Below, one piece after another: positions 61,801 through 64,000 of a stretch of DNA of 64,000 nucleotides. How positions within the stretch are numbered: the first letter of the stretch is position 1; every line of letters starts with the position of its first letter. A model generated the notes under the pieces. The model made no database searches. It was not told the DNA's origin and saw only the letters and a program-made list of their open reading frames with translations. The position numbers and the translations under genes are program-made. Location: the NCBI RefSeq assembly GCF_051106095.1, contig NC_135786.1:139132501-139196500 (forward strand). The letters are read 5' to 3'. This DNA is from Pogona vitticeps (lineage: Eukaryota; Chordata; Lepidosauria; Squamata; Agamidae).

Positions 61801-63573
61801 CTGAAGGTGATTTTAGAGAAGAGTATGGCTTTAAGAGACTTTATGTGACCAGGAGGTCTTGATTAAATGGAGGCCCCTGATGGCAGAAATATATAGATTT
61901 AGGAACAAGAACAGCTACTCCCCTGGAAGTGGAATCAGAACTGGAACTTGCTGGCTGTTAAAGCTTTGCTTACTTAGTGAAGCTCACACCTTGTGCTATG
62001 TTTGGAAAATAGGTACAGTGGTGCCTCGCATTGTGACGTTAATTCGTTCCGCAAAAATCACTGCAGAATGAAAACGTCGCTATGCGATATTAAAAAGCCC
62101 ATAGAAACGCATTGAAACCCCTTTAATGTGTTCCTATGGGCTTAAAACTCACCGTTCAGCGAAGATCCCCCATAGTGCAGCCATTTTCGCTGCCTCTTAA
62201 GGGAGGAATCAGTCCCTAAACACAGCGGGCGGCCATTTTGAAACCGCCGATCAGCTGGCTGAAAATCGTCGCTTTGCGATGCTCAGTTCCTGAAGCAGGG
62301 AACCGAGCATCGCAAAGGGAAATTCCCCCATAGGGAACATCACAAAAATGTGTCGCAAAGCGATTTCATCGCTAAACAGAGCGATCGCTATGCGAAGCAC
62401 CACTGTAGTTAGGACTGATCCTTTCCTTCTAGAGGACCTCAGCTGAGATTGTTGTCCAAGTACTTGTTAAAGTGACAGAAGTCTTGCTTGGACTTGGGAA
62501 GGAATTGTGAAAAGTATTTGGAGAAGAAAATGATGAATGTGACGTTTGGCTGTTGAGTTATTTTTCTTACAAATGTTGATTTGGACATAATTAGCTGGCC
62601 TTCCAAGCCAAAGAACTAAAAATATTTTGGGATTCAGTAGAAAAATCTGAAGCTGGAATGACTAATGGGACCACAAACTTGCATACAGTAAGTAAAAATA
62701 ATTGTCACTAAGATACACAAAACTGGCGGTATTTCTGAAGAGTAGAATTCTGTAAGTGATTGGAGCTGACAAGGAGAAAAGATCAAAGTCTGTAGGAATG
62801 GCCCTGCTTTTGGGTCTCTAAATGCTTCTTTTTCGATCTGGTGTACTGAATGCATACTAATACAGGATTTCATAAGACTTTAATATTTTTGTCAGAAATT
62901 CATGTCAATCAAAAGCCTAGAAATGACTGATAACATTTTTGAAATCAGCCACAGCAGAATATGGGAATAAGTGTATCTAGACTGATTGGGAACATTGGTC
63001 TGTCTAGGCAAGCACTGTCATGGAAATGAGACTCCGTGGTTTAGGCCAGAGACTTTTCTCAGCCTTATGGATCAGAGGTCCTCTTAAGTAGTGACTGAAA
63101 CTTAGGACCTTATTCGTGCAAAGCACATGCTCTGTTACAGAGCTATGGCCCTTCCCTTCTAATAATGGGTGCTGGGCCTCAGGGTGTTGTGATTACTGTT
63201 GTCCTCTTCCAGAAAGGTCCACTCAGGTTTCAGTGACTCTGAGAGAATTGCCAACAGTAAGCAGAGAGAAATGTTAGCTTGGAAATCATATTACCCATTT
63301 TTGAAGGGATGTCCCTACCCACCCATTAGGAACAAATCTGCATTCTATAGTAAATACATGTCTTGCACTGCTTTCTCTTTTTACCTTCAAGTAAATTCTT
63401 CCTCGGTGTTATGTGGTTCTATTACCACCTTTGAATGTTTGGTTCATGTTGTTGGTCAGGTACTACGTCCAGCGCTGTGGAATCCCACAAGGCTCCATTT
63501 TGTCTACTCTGCTTTGCAACTTCTGTTACGGAGACATGGAGAATAAGTTACTGCAGGGTGTGCAGAAAGATGG
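44906..63573 (+). CDS. TERT: TERT, telomerase reverse transcriptase, exons 1-9 (3' part beyond the window)
   Basis: Catalytic protein subunit of telomerase; it copies the telomerase RNA template onto chromosome 3' ends in the nucleus. Exons 44906-45142, 46879-48790, 50630-50828, 53378-53567, 55764-55946, 58091-58252, 58508-58603, 61231-61316 and 63460-63573 give one open frame of 3179 nt (1059 residues plus two bases). Exons 7, 8 and 9 (96, 86 and 114 bp) have the same lengths as in human. Seen: TEN domain (about 1-185), long low-conservation linker with basic clusters at about 290-310, TRBD (about 456-716), motif T (FFYITE 753-758), motif 1 ([13 protein letters not shown] 814-826), motif A (DVIGAYD, D909 equal to human D712), and motif B' (GIPQGS 1029-1034). 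Exon 2 is about 560 bp longer than in human, as expected for the longer TERTs of birds and reptiles. The start is the only in-frame ATG and matches human MPRAPRCRAV. Exon 10 (motif C) was not found before 64000. Confidence 0.97.
45227..45481. mobile_element. Palindromic hAT-like MITE in TERT intron 1
   Basis: Long inverted repeat: gctgcttgtgggttttggga, cccagccagca at left; tgctggctgggggacaatgg, ccccaaaaacagc at right; centre near 45350. No clear duplication. Confidence 0.6.
45650..45919 (+). mobile_element. BovB/RTE-like LINE fragment, left part
   Basis: Reading [14 protein letters not shown], then GVGGIPT, resembles the RT domain entry of BovB-type LINEs. Interrupted at 45919 by a MITE and continues at 46344. 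Confidence 0.55.
45920..46343. mobile_element. Tigger-like MITE, 424 bp, TERT intron 1
   Basis: Ends cagtggtgcctcgcatagcg and cgctaagcgaggcaccactg with TA flanks. It sits inside the LINE, so it is younger than the LINE. Interior GC-rich with ggcggccattttgg. Confidence 0.85.
46344..46740 (+). mobile_element. BovB/RTE-like LINE fragment, right part
   Basis: The frame reads [20 protein letters not shown], then [20 protein letters not shown], the classic RT palm region of BovB/RTE-type LINEs. Decayed, and ends before the conserved YADD. Confidence 0.6.
46879..48790 (+). CDS. TERT: TERT exon 2
   Basis: 1912-bp exon, residues 80-716 plus one base. It completes the TEN domain (RVGDDV at 147-152, [13 protein letters not shown] at about 170-182), then runs through a poorly conserved linker rich in Lys, Arg and Ser with an NLS-like pair of basic clusters (KRKW and AKRVK, about 290-310). 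It then enters the [46 protein letters not shown], and the near-invariant KKFISLGK at 684-691. Acceptor ttggtag, donor aaag/gtaaca. The linker is much longer than in mammals. Confidence 0.96.
48863..49177. mobile_element. hAT-like MITE, 315 bp, TERT intron 2
   Basis: Ends tagagaagggggtgtatttg and gaatacgacccctatctctcta. 8-bp flanks atgttaac (48855-48862) and atgctaac (49178-49185). The interior also folds back. Starts 73 bp after the exon 2 donor. Confidence 0.65.
49808..50083 (-). repeat. tRNA-derived SINE, minus strand
   Basis: Reading the minus strand: box A tggcgcagtgg (50065-50075), box B ggttcaaatcc (50012-50022), the tcagccttccatccttccga body, then a (TAAA)n tail seen on plus as TTTA repeats from 49810. 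In TERT intron 2. Confidence 0.85.
50630..50828 (+). CDS. TERT: TERT exon 3
   Basis: Codes residues 717-782 and two bases of 783: the end of the TRBD with motif T ([20 protein letters not shown]) and [13 protein letters not shown]. Human exon 3 is 196 bp; this one is 199 bp. Acceptor atttag, donor cag/gtattt. Confidence 0.95.
51225..53097 (-). mobile_element. Non-LTR LINE fragment, minus strand, TERT intron 3
   Basis: The minus-strand reading [20 protein letters not shown], then [12 protein letters not shown] and [14 protein letters not shown], is the C-terminal domain of a non-LTR retrotransposon related to those often labelled R2/type-1 Pol. Sequence of the same element resumes after the MITE at 51516-52150. 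The clade is not certain. Confidence 0.55.
51516..52150. mobile_element. Tigger-like MITE, 635 bp, with a 251-bp GC-rich hairpin
   Basis: Ends cagtggtgcctcgcacaacg and gcgcggcaccactg with TA flanks, inserted in a LINE. 51685-51935 is a near-perfect palindrome (cagctg at both ends, centre near 51810). A second palindrome lies at 51632-51668. Open frames on both strands here are by-products of the GC-rich palindrome. Confidence 0.88.
53098..53290 (-). repeat. LINE 3' tail (L2/CR1-type), minus strand
   Basis: A GTT/ATC-type simple run, then gacccaaggcgcctcacagc and A-rich runs of aaaatacaataaa. Ends 90 bp before TERT exon 4. Confidence 0.5.
53378..53567 (+). CDS. TERT: TERT exon 4
   Basis: Codes residues 783-846. 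It contains RT motif 1 ([16 protein letters not shown]) and motif 2 ([11 protein letters not shown]), the fingers. The last residues, AGEKK, align with human KRAER. Acceptor ttctag, donor aag/gtctga. Confidence 0.94.
54401..54650 (-). repeat. tRNA-derived SINE, minus strand
   Basis: Same family as 49808-50083: tataccgccccatagcgctt, ttttaccgaccttggaagga, and a tRNA-like head ending ccactgtgccacgaggctcc. In TERT intron 4. Confidence 0.8.
54655..54925 (-). repeat. Second, different SINE adjacent, minus strand
   Basis: tccagtcgtgtccgactctg, then gaacgccgttaccttcccac and ttcgaactgctaggttggca, ending near ggattcgatctt (inverse of a box B). A widespread squamate SINE as I recall it. Confidence 0.6.
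55257..55378. mobile_element. Degraded hAT-type MITE
   Basis: cagtggttcccaacatgggg and gactacagctcccagaatc at left are typical; the right arm is decayed but ends cccactg. TERT intron 4. Confidence 0.55.
55764..55946 (+). CDS. TERT: TERT exon 5
   Basis: 61 codons, residues 847-907: [20 protein letters not shown], then a variable stretch, then FYFVK leading into motif A. Human exon 5 is 180 bp. Acceptor ccccag, donor aag/gtatga. Confidence 0.95.
57230..57395. repeat. AT-rich repeat with ATTTAAAT motifs
   Basis: Multiple gatttaaat/atttaaat palindromes ending aatttaaatccagtccaccc. The repeat is seen in reptile genomes; family unknown to me. Confidence 0.4.
58091..58252 (+). CDS. TERT: TERT exon 6
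   Basis: 54 codons, residues 908-961. It opens with motif A ([11 protein letters not shown]), which holds the first catalytic Asp (D909), and continues with YSIRRYAVI. Acceptor cttccag, donor cat/gtaggg. It is separated from exon 7 by only 255 bp. Confidence 0.95.
58508..58603 (+). CDS. TERT: TERT exon 7
   Basis: 96 bp, the same length as in human; residues 962-993 ([20 protein letters not shown], then [12 protein letters not shown]), part of the insertion in fingers domain. Acceptor tttgcag, donor cag/gtatgt. Confidence 0.95.
59389..59590. mobile_element. hAT-type MITE, 202 bp, TERT intron 7
   Basis: 8-bp duplication ttagccag at 59381-59388 and 59591-59598. Ends tagtggtgggcatgaacc and gtctgcgcccatctctg. 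Internal inverted repeat 59436-59568 (gccaaacaggtg and cacctgtttggc). Confidence 0.8.
60885..60914. repeat. (ATTC)n microsatellite
   Basis: About seven ATTC units in TERT intron 7. Confidence 0.85.
61231..61316 (+). CDS. TERT: TERT exon 8
   Basis: 86 bp, the same length as in human; residues 994-1021 plus two bases ([20 protein letters not shown] and on to KIKDR). Acceptor acttcag, donor acag/gtaaaa. Confidence 0.94.
62016..62405. mobile_element. Tigger-like MITE, 390 bp, TERT intron 8
   Basis: Ends cagtggtgcctcgcattgtg and cgctatgcgaagcaccactg, TA on both sides. Same family as 45920-46343 and 51516-52150. Confidence 0.85.
63460..63573 (+). CDS. TERT: TERT exon 9 (last coding exon in the window)
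   Basis: 114 bp, the same length as in human; residues 1022-1059 plus two bases. It holds motif B' ([13 protein letters not shown], then CYGDMENKL). Acceptor ggtcag, donor gatgg/gtatga. Nothing after it up to 64000 resembles exon 10 (human RLVDDFLLVTPHL). Confidence 0.95.
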
Positions 63574-64000
63574 GTATGATAGTATTCCCTTATTTTTTTA
63601 ACATACTTGTTATTCCCGAACACCCTTCAGAAATACTCAGCATCAGTTATGTAGCCTTGCCTAGGAAGACCCAACACAAACTCTCCCAGCTGGATGCAAA
63701 GAATAAATGGACGACCAGACAGCCAGGTAGACATGGCATGTAGAATTTAAATCTGTCTACATGGCCCAAGGCCAAGCATTATTGGGAACTCTACAGTCTT
63801 GGAAATGTCCAGAAAAGGCTGCCTTGCTCCAGCAGTCAACAAAGACATCTGCAGTAGTGAAAATGAATTTAATTTCAGCTGCCATCTTTTTCATTGATGT
63901 ACCCAGTTTGCCTCCTGTTCCAGTGAACCTGAAGCGAGAGAACTCCATTAATGTGTACCAGACAGCAGAGCTGATACAAACCAGTACCAGAGACCCCTGT

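Noticed and set aside
63574-64000. Possible TERT exon 10
   Set aside because: No sequence resembling LVDDFLLVTP or a matching acceptor followed by such a frame; the exon must lie beyond the window.

Overview
The window is vertebrate nuclear DNA, most likely from a squamate reptile (lizard-like). It carries two intron-containing genes in the same orientation: a complete CLPTM1L (17 coding exons, 15601-39859) and the first nine coding exons of TERT (44906-63573; the gene runs off the right edge). CLPTM1L directly upstream of TERT on the same strand is the order known in human and other amniotes. The squamate assignment rests on the repeats: BovB/RTE-like and L2/CR1-like LINE pieces, tRNA-derived SINEs, Penelope-like sequence, many palindromic hAT MITEs, and Tigger-like MITEs ending in CAGTGGTGCCTCGC. 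I cannot name the species.

Layout. 1-15300 is intergenic. I found no coding gene there, only degraded SINE/LINE pieces, two hAT MITEs side by side, a Tigger-like MITE, a pure (AC)76 microsatellite, and a convincing poly(A) signal at 13051. That signal may be the 3' end of an upstream plus-strand gene; synteny would predict SLC6A3. 15340-15860 is the CpG-rich CLPTM1L promoter and exon 1, with a ZNF143/THAP11-type SBS motif and an overlapping uORF. 15796-39774 holds the CLPTM1L introns, which carry a Tc1-like transposon, hAT and Tigger MITEs, SINE fragments, and an unexplained GC-rich block (21170-21950). 39860-44905 is a short intergenic interval of about 5 kb with the probable CLPTM1L 3' UTR, an L2-type LINE tail, a Penelope-like relic and a 117-bp hairpin. 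44560-45150 is the CpG-rich TERT promoter and exon 1. 45143-64000 holds the TERT introns and exons 2-9.

Genes. CLPTM1L encodes an ER multi-pass membrane protein known as a lipid scramblase for GPI-anchor synthesis. TERT encodes the telomerase catalytic subunit. The window covers the TEN domain, linker, TRBD, motif T, and RT motifs 1, 2, A and B'. Motif C, with the last two catalytic aspartates, should lie to the right. Every exon was placed by matching the family protein and by GT/AG sites that keep the reading frame; the cumulative phase closes exactly for both genes.

No bacterial-type system, CRISPR array, rRNA or tRNA gene was found, and no retrovirus was recognised. The most interesting signals are regulatory and transposon-related: SBS-like motifs inside hAT MITEs, a native ETS motif just upstream of TERT, hairpins flanking TERT exon 1, and YY1-like motifs brought into TERT introns by Tigger-like MITEs.
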